NCBI GenBank assembly: GCA_028551475.1
Contig: CM052354.1
Span: forward strand, 6,245,391-6,309,390
Origin: Casuarina equisetifolia
Taxonomy: Eukaryota > Streptophyta > Magnoliopsida > Fagales > Casuarinaceae
DNA length: 64,000 nucleotides
Direction of reading: 5' to 3'
Position 1 is the stretch's first letter; each line of letters opens with the position of its first letter. Shown here in pieces: positions 23,201 through 35,490 of the stretch. Position numbers and translations under genes: made by a program. The notes beneath the pieces are model-generated. The model ran no database searches. It worked only from the letters and a program-made list of their open reading frames with translations, and was not told the DNA's origin.

Positions 23201-24085
23201 CCAAGGTTACTCCCATCTTAGAGTTATGCTTAAACTTGGAGGTTTTTCAATCAAAATAAAATTGAAATAACCATGCATCTTCAACTCATCTAGGTATATT
23301 ACTCTCTTCTTTTATCGTAATTTCTCATTGAAATTCAAGTCCCCATGTTTGCACTTGTGAAATTTCAAGTGCAAAAACAGTAAAACCAGTTGAAGCTCCA
23401 AAGAAACAAGGGACAAGGGTTCGAAGCTTATTCTAGGACGTAGGTCACTACTGTTTTTGCAATAAGTCAATAACTTGGTAGTGGTTCTATGCTTTCTTGT
23501 GTTTATTTTTCCCAATTCATAGAGTTTCACCACTTTTTATTCCTCCTTATGAGAAATGAAAATTACTCTTTTTTATATAGCTTTTTGGAAAAAGAGTTGA
23601 TCAAGTTCAACAATTCAAACAGTTCCAGACAGTTCCAACAATTCCTCCATGATGATTGTCGACGCCTCCCTTTGAAGAGGATTGGCCGCCTAGTTCTTAT
23701 AAGAAACAGTTGGATGCCTTGACTAAAGTGTTGATCTTGTTGATTTTGTTTGTCTGTGTGTTTGATTTGAAGTATATTGTGTTTGTAAAGAGTTACTTAC
23801 GTCTGGTGTTTTAAACACTCGCCCATCTATGCTTCTTTAGCCACCAACCATGGGGAAACAGTCAGTACACCTATCATTTTTGGGTCCTCCTTTAAAGAAG
23901 CAGTTCGATGCTTTACGTAAAGTGTTGAAACTTTTTTTTTCTTTTTAATTCTGTTTCTTTGTGTTTAATTTGATCGGTAGGTTGATTGTGGAAAGTTAAT
24001 TGGGACTCGCATGAGCAGACAAGTTGGATTTAGTTCATATGCTATCATGGTGAAAGCTGGTGAGTTAAGCAACTAAATTTTCAGT
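23200..24085 (+). pseudogene. AHL gene fragment unit, copy L2
   Basis: The unit opens with a repeated leader (ATCTTCAACTCAT, TTTCAAGTGCAAAAACAGTAA) also found at 24336, 58476 and 59545. It then has IGRPPSSYKKQLDALTK at about 23677-23727, the second AHL hook and linker, and again a diverged GPPLKKQFDALRK near 23885. SSYAIMVKAGELSN near 24035 is the start of the PPC domain, where AHL proteins have TPHVI-VKAGED. Intron-like DNA lies between them. Stops and the lack of the remaining PPC domain mark it as a relic. The two linker copies suggest two fused or tandem fragments. Confidence 0.72.
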
Positions 24086-24289
24086 AAAATGGAATTCTCA
24101 GTGTTGCAGTTATATGAATTTCAGTTGGACTTTATCTTTCTCTTGTCTTTACCACTCCTGCTTACATAGAAGATTATAGTTTGGAATCATATGTGGTGAC
24201 AAGGGAAGTCTGCGTGTAGATAGTGGATTGTAAATGGATTTCCTAACACATCATAAGATCATGGATGTACTCTCCCTCTTCATTAGCAA

Positions 24290-24925
24290 GTAGCAGATGG
24301 GAGCTGCCTCAACAGAAACAAAATTCAAACAACCATGCATCTTCAATTCATTTGGGTATATTACTCTCTCCTTTTATCCTAATCCTTCATGGAAATTAGA
24401 ATATACCCAATTTTACCTACATTTTCGTCTATTTTATCTCTTGGTATTTTGTGGTTGCTAATTTTCAAGTGCAAAAACAGTAAAAGCAGTAGAATCACCA
24501 AAGAAGCAAGGAACAATGATTTGAAGCTTACTCAAAGATGTAGGTCTCTAAAGCTTTTGGAACAAGCCAACAACTTAGTGGTGATTATATATGTACATTT
24601 ATATATATATATATATATATTTTCTATTTGTAAAATTTCACCATACTTGATGCTTCTTCAGAAGTTAATGAGAAACACTAAACAAAATTTTCTCTCTTTT
24701 TATGTTCTTTTTTTTTTTGGTAAAGAGTGTTCATCAAGTCCTAAAATTCCTAGAGTTCTGCCAGGCCACCAAGAGTTACAGCAATTCCTCATGATGAGCC
24801 CTATCTCCAGAGGTAGGGAGTCTACAATGATCATCAATTCTTCCGGTGCTTCCTGATTCTCCTTCAACTTGTTCCCCCAGCGGCACCACTGCTACCAACA
24901 ACTACACCAACGACGCCAGTGCATA
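24290..24925 (+). pseudogene. AHL gene fragment unit, copy L3 (5' part only)
   Basis: The same leader as L2 (CATCTTCAATTCATTTGGG, AAGTGCAAAAACAGTAAAA) is followed by a piece of the Asn/Thr-rich AHL N-terminus, TTATNNYTNDASAYEL (about 24880-24927). It resembles the TTTNYSNDSA stretch of copy R1. No AT-hook is left before similarity ends. A (TA)n run lies at 24600-24620. Confidence 0.6.
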
Positions 24926-25229
24926 TGAGTTATCAATTTTAATTTCTTTAAAATACATATCAATTTTTTATTTAAATTTTTTCTCAAATGCATGTTCTTT
25001 CATATCTCAATTATTATGTATCAATGAGTAAGATGGGACCATAATTTTCACTCAATCCATTTTCTTCTCACATCCTTATAATAGTGCATAAAAATCATAT
25101 AGAATCTTAATGGTTATTTTCTTATTTAAATTAGAATAATATTTTAGTCTTATAATGGTTATAATATTTTAGTCGTAGTAACTTAAAGAGTAACAGATAA
25201 GCACGTGCAAGTGTGAGAGGCACGACACC

Positions 25230-25880
25230 TGAGAAATCTAATTAAGTGACAGATTATTAGACGTCCCACTCCGCTAAGAGGATGTTTATCCAATTAAAAT
25301 AGTAAAATTATGAATCATCCACTGCTTTGAGGGGGGAAAAATGGACTAATACAAAAAATTGTAAAAGAAAGTGATATCAATGAGCAATCATTTCCAAAGA
25401 TCACTGATAAGGAGAAATTAAATATTGAAAAGTGCATTCCCGAGTAAAATGTTTTCTTTTGCTTTGTAATAACTACAACTAATAATACATAGATAAATAA
25501 AGGAAAAAATGTTGTCGATCTTGATTTTGGGACGTTGTCTATATTTACCACAATTTTTCAGTGACATTTCTTTTCTTTTCTTTAATTGGATTCTTATTTT
25601 TAATTTGGAACATACATTTATTTAACCTTTTTATTAGAGATTTTGGATTGAATTTGTCGCTAGTTATTACTTGCCCTTGCCGCGATTACCTTTAATTCCT
25701 ATTGTTATAATAGAATAGTGTCAATCACGTTATTGTTGAGGATTGGGATTTCTTTTTAATCATTGACAAGGACATCGACAATTTGTAGGCAAAGGATAGC
25801 CTTGAAAGCTGGCAATTTGGAGTAATATATATGCCACAGCACAAGCCGTGATTTTCATTATAACAAATATTCGCGTAATG
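25230..25880. repeat. Segmental duplicate, right copy (partner 5240-6190)
   Basis: Aligns with the left copy but has no SINE: at about 25443 the sequence GAGTAAAATGTTTTC runs straight on to TTTTGCTTTGTAATAAC. This copy is the empty site for that insertion. Confidence 0.85.
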
Positions 25881-25884
25881 GTAA

Positions 25885-26555
25885 CCCCACTACACAGGCC
25901 ATGCTTTTTATTCCAAAATCAAGAGAGAAAAATACTATATGTATATTTGTAATCCTCTCCATGACTTTCTAATAAAAAAGAGAATGAGCCAATAAATATA
26001 TTAGTAATGACGGAAGTTGCACGAATTTGTCCAAACCATAAAAAGATTTTGTGAGGAATGCTCGGAGTGTGTATGTCCTATGTCATAATTATTATATATA
26101 GTAACATTACAAAATCTTTCAAAAAGGGCATTACAAGACATATTTCTAGTTGGAAATAAAAGATGTTGGCGGCGACTTAGGGTGCAAAATCTCAAAAGAA
26201 GGATGAAGATAATACAATCCCTCATTAGCTCTAGCCACTATAGTCCTCGACCAGACAGAAGGTAGAAAAAAAGATGGTCGTCGTTTAGATGTGGAACATA
26301 TGTAAGATTGAAATGAAAATTGTTACACAGGAAAAGTAAGGGTCAGGTGCAAGGTGCTCGGGAGTTGAAGTACATTCAACGTGCAACCCCTCAGTGTGTG
26401 TTCCATCTAGCAAACGGATGGATAAGACGAGAAGCCCATGATAATAATTATGCTAACATTTTATTATAGGTCTAGATTCGGGCCTAATGTATAAGCTTGG
26501 CTGAAGCCCATCAAATCCTTTTATATTCTATTAGATGCAATAGATTAGGGACTGT
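25885..26555. other. Intergenic; nothing recognised
   Basis: AT-rich, no family resemblance in any frame. Confidence 0.35.
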
Positions 26556-27200
26556 TGGTTAATGAAAAACTTGGAACTTCTGTTCATGAAGGTGACATCT
26601 CTTTCTAATGAAACCAGAGGTGTTGGTTTCCCTCAGATGAGGTCAGATTGTTTTGTTTTTGTTTTTTGCCAATGCACTGCCCTTCAGGACGCTGTTCGGG
26701 TTGAGCCATGTCAGACCGGTAACAAAGAGGTGCCTACGAAATTCGTCAATCCTTCATTTACATTTAGGATGTTGAAGAAATTCCATAACTTATTGCTTAT
26801 GTTACATTGTGATTGCAGAAGAACTTCGGCTCCCCGGCTGGCTACCATGTGACAGACTAGACCTAGAAGGTGGCCCAAAAGTTTGCTGTCGAATGAACCC
26901 TCCTTTGGCATCCGACCAACCAAAAGCAATGGTCCTTAGTGTGGTTGGATTTGTGGCAATGGGCGCACACTATTCGTTGCCCACTGCCTCACGAAGAGCT
27001 GGGAAGATCTATTGATTGGCTTCCGAAGGAAGAAAGTGAACAGAGGGAACTTTGCAATTTTGCCCCAAAACCAAGAAAGCCAAGCCTTCAACCATTTGGG
27101 TTTCCTCCCTCCCCGTGGAGCTTTTGTTCCTCATCCTACTTGGTGCAAAAGCTTCATCTAGGAATGGATTGGGTCCTTCCCAGAGGATGTTAGTCCTCAA
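26556..27200. other. GC-richer segment with short open frames on both strands, unrecognised
   Basis: More balanced in base composition than its surroundings, with overlapping open frames of 68-96 codons on the plus strand and 63-72 on the minus. A splice-acceptor-like TTGATTGCAG lies at about 26809-26818, followed by open sequence (EELRLPGWLPCD in one frame). It may be a captured or decayed exon of a gene I cannot name. I make no functional claim. Confidence 0.3.
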
Positions 27201-28260
27201 TTCTTAGTGGCTTTGTTAAACCCGAGACAAATTTCATTATCTGATTGAGCTGTGTCCTTTCATCTATGTCTTCGTTCACTATGCATGTGCATTTGGATGC
27301 AATAGATTAATTTGATTCATATCGTGGATTTGCTACTTGAGATCCTATCTATTTATAACACGTAGTATCAAGACACTCATTATCTACCTAAAATATCTAC
27401 TTAGTAATATTTCTTTTAATTTAAAAAATTACATAGACCATACCTAATGTAAGATAAATTTTATATGTCATCCAAATATATATATATATTATTTTCTATC
27501 TTTTAGAACATAGCATTTTTAGCGGGGCATCATCTAATATGGTAATAAAGTTATGCTAAAAGATAGAAACCATTAAATTTCCATAGAATCCTTACCCCTG
27601 TCACATTGTTAATTGATGCGGTGCTCATATCATGTGATTACAAAGTTGGTGGGAACATCAACTGTGCTCCATATCCCATGAAAAGACACCTAGACATGGA
27701 GCCCTAAACAATTTTTGTCTTCTGTCTTTTAATAACTTTTAGATTACATACTATTTATTAGAGAAAGTTGTGGAAAATTCTTAAAGCTATAATTTTTTTA
27801 CTTGGAAAAAAATTGTGTCTTCTTTTTATAGCATTGGTAAGAAAACAACTTAGAAGTGATAAGTTGTTTTCCCTTTTTGAATTTCAAGAAACTATAAAAG
27901 CACATACTTATACATTTTAAGGGAAAAAAAGACTTTGAATGTATTAATTCATTCCACACAAATAATTTTGTAAAAAAGAATTATCATATATGACATATTT
28001 TTCTTTTTTCAGAGTTTTAGTAAGTCTATTTACTTACTATTGCATTCCAAGCTTTACTTCTCTTTTGTAACTACATCCTAAACCACATAATTAAAAGCAA
28101 TGAATTCAATGAAACGAATCAATTTCATTGTATTTTGTGGTTAGTAGGTTCTCAAAATTTTTTATTGGGAAATAGAATTACATTTAACCTAAAATAAAGT
28201 AGGAAGGGAATGAGTTAGACATCCTAACAAATACTACTGTAATTTCCTGTTTTTATTGCA
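27201..28260. other. Intergenic, AT-rich, with one dispersed repeat
   Basis: 27610-27720 (GGTGCTCATATCATG, ATTACAAAGTTGGTGGGAAC, AAACAATTTTTGTCTT) also occurs at 47090-47205 and 52765-52880. The rest shows no gene. Confidence 0.6.
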
Positions 28261-28261
28261 G

Positions 28262-28338
28262 AACCAATGATGTCCAATCTTATGCGATTGCTTGCAAAGG
28301 AGAAAGCTGCATTAGAAAGCCAACTGTTTGGCCGTATA
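28262..28338 (+). other. Orphan exon-like segment
   Basis: A pyrimidine-rich tract ending TTTTATTGCAG is followed by 77 bases and then GTAAGT. Two frames are open: one reads PMMSNLMRLLAKEKAALES, the other NDVQSYAIACKGESC. The splice signals are good, but no neighbouring exon is seen, and it abuts the first WAK-derived repeat unit. Gene unknown. Confidence 0.4.
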
Positions 28339-28935
28339 GTAAGTTTAAATCTTAGATGTAAATTAACTATGCTTAAATGGTAGCACAATGACATTATATT
28401 TTAAAGTAAAAAATAGCTTCTTAAATGACTGAAGACCAACACAAGATATCTCAATTAAATAGGAAGAAAATGATTTAATTACATGGCCTATCTGTCACAA
28501 AAAATAACAATATATTAGTTTCTGAACGTCTTGATATTATACAGTAACATAGACGTTGACAACGACAAACCATGTTAAACTTTTTTTTCTCAACCTCGTG
28601 TTCCGAGCATATGAAGACCCAGACTTTCATGACTGTGTTTACGGGAAAAAGAAACAAAGAAAAGGAAGAACTACAAGCAAAGAAAAACCTTGCCCTCAAG
28701 CTACAATTGCGATCATCGTTGTGACACCAATCACATCTTTTTCACCTAACAACTCCTTACAATGACAAGTCAAAGTTTATTTTCTAAGAAATAGGTAATG
28801 AGAGGGATTGATTGTAAATAATGTTCATCCAAGAGTTAGTCACGGTGCAGACTTATAGGACTTCAATAGAGCCGACAGCATTCAAGATGATAAAAGCGAA
28901 GACAACCTAAATTTTAGAAAGACCGCAAACAATAG

Positions 28936-29035
28936 CTTTGCACAGAATGTTGCTTACGGCTTTAACTTTAGCAGTAGTAGCTGCATCAAAATCCTAATCA
29001 AACTGCAACAAGACATGTAGATCGTGCTAAGAACA
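28936..29035 (+). pseudogene. WAK-like exon-1 relic in unit A (signal peptide region)
   Basis: ATAGCTTTGCACAGAATG aligns with the WAK-like gene's ATGGCTTTGCGTGGAATA at 39484, with the start codon changed to ATA. Then MLLTALTLAVVAAS and CNKTCRS match LLLGALILAAVVAT and CNRKCGS of the gene. Similarity stops after ~100 bases, so only the secretion signal and the first Cys pair remain. Confidence 0.75.
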
Positions 29036-29714
29036 AAAAGTAATTTAGCTTTCTTATATCTCTAAATGATTTAGTTTCCATTAAAAATCATAACAACAAT
29101 TTCGTTTTTCTAATAATTATTATGGAAGTTTACCAAATAATACAGCATGGACAAATTCTCAATCCATCCTTAAAAATAACTTAAGAAAATCTTTATCTAA
29201 TAAAATCATTATTTTAGTTTTATTCCTAATTTTGATTTCACAAAAGTAGGCCTTTACTTTATTATTCATCTCATATTTTTGAGATGAAGTACCGCCATCA
29301 AACCTATTCCATTTCTCACTCTACATAAAAAGCATCAAAAGAATCTGTAAGTTATGTAACCTTGAATGGCCATTGACCAATAAACTGTTGGGCCTTTTCT
29401 TCTAATAATGTCCTTCAATTATTTCTTTGTTTCTTACTTCCCACAAATACATAGATGAGTTGCTAATTGAATCAGTAAAGCTTGTTAGTAGTGGGGAAAA
29501 CATCCTTTTTATTTAGTCCTCAAGGGGACAATAGAAAAACTCTATTATTGAAATACCTATTTTTATGAAAAGAGTTTATCAGAAATAGAAAAATAACCAC
29601 TCCCCTCTTTACAATTTCCCCTTTTCTATGCCCTTTTTCTAATGAACAAAAACCATCCCTTTAATTAATAAAAAAATAATTATTCCAAATTATGGTTACC
29701 CCTTTTCTATTCCC

Positions 29715-30040
29715 TTTCCTCTAATCAATAAAAAGGTAACTATTTAAAGTCAATGTCACCTTCTCTTGCTCCCTAGTTTCTTTCTCCCTTGTCCAAGACA
29801 TTTTTCAAAGCCGCATTCAATCCATGCACCTCTCCCAAATTATCAATACTTTCATTATCTTCAATGTGAAAGGTTTGAATGTAGCTTTGAAAAATGTTAG
29901 CAAAAACAAAGGAGAAAGAGAAGGGAAGGGAATGAAAAGGAGGGTGGGTCCCAGACTAGAAAGAATTACTTTTCCATTAATTAAAGGGAATGGAAAAAAG
30001 GAGGGAAGACCTTGACTCCCATATTTTACTTTTCTATTAA
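29715..30040. repeat. Foldback (inverted-repeat) element, unit A
   Basis: ACATTTTTCAAAGCCGCATTCAA at 29798-29820 pairs with TTGAATGTAGCTTTGAAAAATG at 29875-29897. The outer arms also match (AAGTCAATGTC against GACCTTGACT; TAATCAATAAAAAGGTAA against TTACTTTTCTATTAATTAA). It is probably a MITE-like foldback carried along by the unit duplication. Confidence 0.75.
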
Positions 30041-30590
30041 TTAAAGCAATAATACAATAAAAATATATATTTATAAACATCTTTTTCATAAAAATAATTG
30101 CTTCAATAATGGAGCAATGTCATCTCTTTTTATTAGAATCAATCATTAAAATTTCATATGGAGTTACAAAAAATTATTAAAAGAAGCTAATATAGATATA
30201 AAAGTGAGGCTCCAAGCCCTTTTGGTAAGTGTAGTGACGTATGAAAAATAAGTTTCATATAAAGTTCCATAGAATTATTAAGAGAGTAATGTTATCTACT
30301 TCTTTCTAAACCATTAGAATAGTTTTTGACTAAACATTCTTAATAACTACAATAATTTGATTCCCTAAAACTAAGAGATTTGCAGAAGATATTGTACTTA
30401 AGAATCTATGCTTTGATGATTTCTAAAATGGACATAATAATGCGTCAAATTATTCATAAAGTTGTTTAGGAAGGGGAAGAAACCGGAAAAAAAAAAGAAG
30501 GAAAGGTGATTAGGAAAGATATCAAGTTCATTTTTTTAAAAGTTATCTTATAAACAAAGATGTAATTTTTATATAACAAGAATATCATAA

Positions 30591-31360
30591 AAATTGTCCA
30601 AGTTCATTCTTATGGAGTAAATGGATTTATAATACTGAATGTAGAAGAACTTCAAATATGTATTTTGACATCAAAGGAAACATGGTATGGAGTTAGAAAG
30701 GTCTTCTAAAGTTATGACAAATTCTCACCTTTACGCCTTCCAAACCTTCTTATTGTTGTAAAGAAATATATACAAAGAATTCCACTAAGTGAATATTGAG
30801 GTTGAATGGTATGATTTGATATGGTCAAGAGGAATCAGTAAACATAACTTCATTGGTTGGCTCATATATAGGAACAAACTTCCTATAATAGAAATGATTT
30901 CTTGATGGCTCCTTCAATTGATCTGTATTGTAATTTTTGTGGCTCTCAATATGAAACTAGGTCACACTTGTTTTTTTAGTGTACTTGGACTAGTTAGACT
31001 TGGAGAAGTATTCTAGCACAACAAGGTCTTCGTAAAAACATTAACGATTATAATTTTGAACTGCAATAGATGTTTCTTAGCATCTCTCTATTGTATATGG
31101 TTTGAATGTCATATAGATGTTTTCAAAATAAGATTATTAATATACTAATTTTGTTGGTTAGAATTAGGAAAGTAGTTCATGAAAGAGTATCTCTATTTAA
31201 GAACATTAAACTCTCTCAAACAAATATTTTATTGTGTCATAATTGGAGAATTTCAAATTTTATTTTCTCTTAGATGAATTGTAATATTGGAGTATAATCC
31301 TAAACTTTTGTATTATCTTATTCTTTGATGAATAAACTCACATATTCATCAAAAAAGAAA
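30591..31360 (+). mobile_element. 5'-truncated LINE with 13-bp target-site duplication
   Basis: Direct repeats AAGAATATCATAA flank it (30578-30590 and 31361-31373), and units B and C have the uninterrupted site. The body ends in an A-rich tail (ATCAAAAAAGAAAAA). Near 30810-31010 it encodes the zf-RVT-like C-terminal domain of plant L1 LINEs: YDLIWSRGISKHNFIGWLI, then a CNFCGS-like Cys motif and an ETRSHLFF-like His motif across frame changes, then TWRSILAQQG. At 770 bp it is far shorter than a whole LINE (6-7 kb). Confidence 0.87.
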
Positions 31361-32409
31361 AAGAATATCATAATTACATTGAAATATTATAAATCTTATA
31401 CTATTGTTAACTTTGTCTATCTCTACAAGTGGGGAGACCATAAAGATTTTATTTTGCTTATAAACAAATATGCAGTATCCTAATTTTGATTTCATGCTTT
31501 TACTTTTTATGTTTTTATTTCTTAAGTAGAGAGGAAGGTGGTTGTGTTGTCTTGCATACCAATTCTTTGAGCTAGTGCCCTCAAGTAGTTTCATTAAGCT
31601 ATTAGGTGTGAGACATTTTGATATTACATTAAGAAATTTATTTCCTCCATAAAACTCTTTCTAAACATGAAATTCTTTGTTTATATAGAGATGTTTTTAT
31701 AATAACCTCTAAGTAATATATGACATTTCAACATTACTTTTTTATAATCATATTAAGGAGAAGTTATGAGTTTTATAAATACTATTATGTGAAACAATAG
31801 GACCAAGTTTAAATAGCGCGTGATCTAATAAATAAATAAAACCCACTTGAAAGGAGAAAAGACTATCACGCCGTCAAGTACACGCAATGCCTTTTTTTTT
31901 TTTTTTTTTTATGGATTAGTTCACCCTTGTCCATTTCACCAACACATCTTACATCATTATAAGCTTTCTAGACGTGTTCTATTTGTTCTCCGTGCATAAG
32001 TTTTTTTTAAAGTGAAAAATAGCTGCTTGAATGACAGAATACCAACACAAGATATCTCAATTAAATAAGAAGAAAACGAATTGATTACATGGCCTATTTG
32101 TCATAAAAAATAACAATGTATCAGTTTCTCAACCTCTTGATATTCTAGTGTAACATAGACATTGACAACGACAAACCATGTTAAACTTTTTTTCTTTTGT
32201 TCTGAGCATACAAAGACCCAAACTTTCATGACTGTGTTTAGAGGGAAAAAGAAACAAAGAAAAGAAAGAACTACAAGCAAAGAAAAACCTTGCAGTCAAG
32301 CTACAATTGTGATCATCGTTGCGACACCAGTCACATCTTTTTCACCTAACAACTCCTGACAGTGACAAGTCAAAGTTTATTTTCTAAGAAATAGATAATG
32401 AGACGGCAA

Positions 32410-32515
32410 ACAATACCTTTGCATAGAATGTTGCTTACAGATTTAACTTTAGCAGTAGTAGTTGCATCAAAATACTGCTCAAACTACAACAAGACATGTA
32501 GATCATACTAAGAAC
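32410..32515 (+). pseudogene. WAK-like exon-1 relic in unit B
   Basis: ATACCTTTGCATAGAATG followed by LLTDLTLAVVVAS and the matching region of the first Cys segment. Again ATA stands where the gene has ATG. It is more diverged than unit A around the Cys pair. Confidence 0.7.
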
Positions 32516-33180
32516 AAAAAGTAATTTAGTTTTCTTATATCTCTAAATGATTTAGTTTCCATTAAAAATCATAACAACAATTTCTTTTTTCTAGTAATTA
32601 TTATGACAGTTTACCAAATAATACAGCATGGACAAATTTTCAATCCATCCTTAAAAATAACTTAAGAAAATCTTTATCTAATAAAATCATTATTTTAGTT
32701 TTATTCCTAATTTTGATTTCACAAAAGTAGGACTCCACTTTATTATTCATCTCATATTTTTTAGATGAAGTACTGCCGTCAAACCTATTCCATTTTTCAT
32801 TCTACATAAAAAAGTATCAAAAGAATATGCAAGTTATGTAACCTTGAACAGCCATTGACCAATAAACTGTTGGGCCTTTTCTTCTAATAATGCCCTTCAA
32901 TTATTTCTTTGTTTCTTACTTCTCACGAATGCATAGATGAGTTGGTGATTGAATCAGTAAAGCTTGTTAGTAGTGGGGAAACATCCTTTTTATTTAGTCC
33001 TCAAGGTGACCATAGAAAAACTCTATTATTGAAGTACCTATTTTTATGAAAAGAGTTTATCAAAAATAGAAAATAACCCTGCCCTTCTTTACAACTTCCC
33101 CTTTTCTATTTCCTTTTTCTAAGGAACAAAAACCATCCCTTTAATTAATAAAAAAATAATTATTCCAAGTTATGGTTACC

Positions 33181-33590
33181 CCTTTTCTATTCCCTTCCCT
33201 CTAATCAATAGAAAGGTAACTATTTAAAGCCAAAGTCTCTCCCTTTCCTATTCCCTTCCCTCTAATCAATAGAAAGGTAACTATTTAAAGTCAAGGTCTA
33301 CCCCTTCTCTTGCTCCCTAGTCTCTTTCTCCCTTGTCCAAGACATTTTTCAAAGCTACATTCAACACAAGCACCTTTCCCACATTATCAATACTTTCACT
33401 ATCTTCAATGTGAAAGGTTTGAATGTAGCTTTGAAAAATGTTAGCAAAAACAAAGGAGAAAAGAAGGGAAGGAATGAAAAGGAGGGTGGGACCCAAACTA
33501 GGAAGAATTACTTTTCCATTAATTAAAGGGAATGGAAAAAAGGAGGGAAGACCTTGACTCCCATATTTTACTTTTCTATTAATTAAAGCA
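33181..33590. repeat. Foldback element, unit B, with a duplicated outer arm
   Basis: Same arms as in unit A (CATTTTTCAAAGCTACATTCAA near 33343 against TTGAATGTAGCTTTG near 33419). The left arm's outer part, TTCCCTTCCCTCTAATCAAT, occurs twice in tandem (33191 and 33252; repeat length ~61). Confidence 0.72.
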
Positions 33591-35490
33591 ATAATACAAT
33601 AACAATATGTATTTATAAACATCTTTTCATAGAAATGATTGCTTCAATAACAGAGCAATGTTATCTCCTTTTATTAGAATCAATCATAAAAATTTCATAT
33701 GGAGTTACAAAAAATTATTAAAAGAAGCTAATATAGATATAAAAGTGAGGCTCCAAGCCCCTTTGGTAAGTGTAGTGACGTATGAAAAATAAGTTTCATA
33801 TAAAGTTCCATAGAATTATTAAGAGAGCAATGTTATCTACTTCTTTCTAAACCAATTAGAACAGTTTTTTACTAAATATTCTTAAGAATCTATGCTTTGA
33901 TGAGTTTTTAAAATGGACATAATAATGCGTCAAATTATTCATAAAGTTGTTTAGGAGGGAAAAGAAACAAAAAAAAAAAAGGGAAAGGTGATTAGGAAAG
34001 ATATCAAGTTTATTTTTTAAAAAGTTATCTTATAAACAAAGATGTAATTTTTATATCGCAAGAATATCATAATACCATTGAAATAATATAAATTTGATAC
34101 TATTGTTAACATGGTCTCTCTTTACAAGTGGGGGGACCATAGAAAATTTTATTTTGCCTATAAACAAATATGCATTATCCTAATTTTGATTTCATGCTTT
34201 TAATTTTTTTGTTTTTATTACTTAAGAGAGAGGAAGGAGGTTGTGTTGCTTTGCATACCAATTGTTTGAGCTAATGCCCTTGAGAAGTTTCATTGAGCTA
34301 TTAGGTGTGAGACATGTTGATATTACGTTAAGAAATTTATTTCCTCCATAGAGCTATTTATAAAGATTAAATTATTTGTTTATTTAGAGAGGTTTTTATA
34401 ATAAGGTCTAAGTAATATATGACATTCCAACATTACTTTTTGTAACAATAGTAAGTAGGAGTTATGAGTTTTATATATACTATTATGTGAAAGATCTTGC
34501 ACTTAAATAATGGGCTATAATAAGATTTTTATTCACCTAAATCATATATTTTGATATTATAACAAAGAATTTTTTTCCTTAAAATTGGATTGCAAATAAG
34601 ATAATTTTTTTCTTCTATAAAAAATAGTAGTAAATATATAAGTAAAAAAGGATGCATGTTATTTTTAGTTGAAATAAATAGGTAGACTAGGTTCACTTAA
34701 AAAAAATAAAAAATAAAAATAAGAGTTATACATTTTTTTAGTCATAATAACTCAAAACAAGACGACCAAGTTTAGATAGCGCGTGATCTAATAAATAAAT
34801 AAAACCCACTTGAAAGGAGAAAAGACTATCACGCCGTCAAGTACACGCAATGCCTTTTTTATTTTTTATTTTTATGGAGTAGTTCACCCTTGTCCATTTC
34901 AACTTACTTCGTTATAAGCTTGCTAGACGTGTTCTATTAGTTCTCGTGCATAAGTTTTTTTAAAGTGAAAAATAGCTGCTTAAATGACAGAATACCAATG
35001 CAAAATATCTCAATTAAATAAGAAGAAAGTGAATTGACTACATGGCCTATTTGTCACAAAAAATTACAATGTATCTGTTTCTCAACGTCTTGATATTCTA
35101 GTGTAACATAGACATTGACGACGACAAACCATGTTAAACTTTTTTTCTTTTGTTCTGAGCATACAAAGACCCAGACTTTCATGACTGTGTTTAGAGGGAA
35201 AAAGACAACAAAGAAAAGAAAGAACTACAAGCAAAGAAAAACCTTGCAGTCAAGCTACAATTGCTATCATCGTCGCGACACCAGTCACATCTTTTTCACC
35301 TAAGAACTCCCTACAATGGCAAGTCAAAGTGTTTTTTTTATAAGAAATAGATAATGAGAGGGATTGATTGTAAATAATGTTCATCCAAGAGTTAGACTCG
35401 GTGTAGACTTATATGACTTCTATAGAGATGAAGAGCATTCAAGATGATAAAAGCTTAAAGACAACCTAAGTTTTAGAGAGATGGCAAATA

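Larger units (their letters stand above)
28395..31800 (+). repeat. WAK-locus tandem unit A (lacks promoter start; contains a LINE)
   Basis: First of three head-to-tail units aligned by shared landmarks: GATATCTCAATTAAATA, ATTGACAACGACAAACCATG, the WAK exon-1 relic, CAATAAACTGTTGGGCC, the foldback, GTGAGGCTCCAAGCC, and the closing GGTGTGAGACA region. It begins inside the unit, missing the first ~200 bases present in B and C. It holds a LINE absent from B and C. Confidence 0.88.
31801..34766 (+). repeat. WAK-locus tandem unit B
   Basis: Begins CAAGTTTAAATAGCGCGTG, ACTATCACGCCGTCAAGTAC and TTGTCCATTTCACCAACACA, the same landmarks as the promoter of the WAK-like gene (39149-39345). The remaining landmarks follow as in units A and C. 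It holds neither the LINE nor the solo LTR, so it is the simplest form of the unit (~2.97 kb). Confidence 0.88.

Noticed and set aside
29817-30089. Minus-strand hydrophobic frame (also at 33317-33622)
   Set aside because: It is the reading of the foldback arms, not a membrane protein gene.
28556-35303. Short conserved frames MTTTNHVKLFF... in the three WAK units, as a possible small gene family
   Set aside because: Lengths and ends differ by frame shifts between units, and conservation is no better than in the surrounding noncoding DNA.
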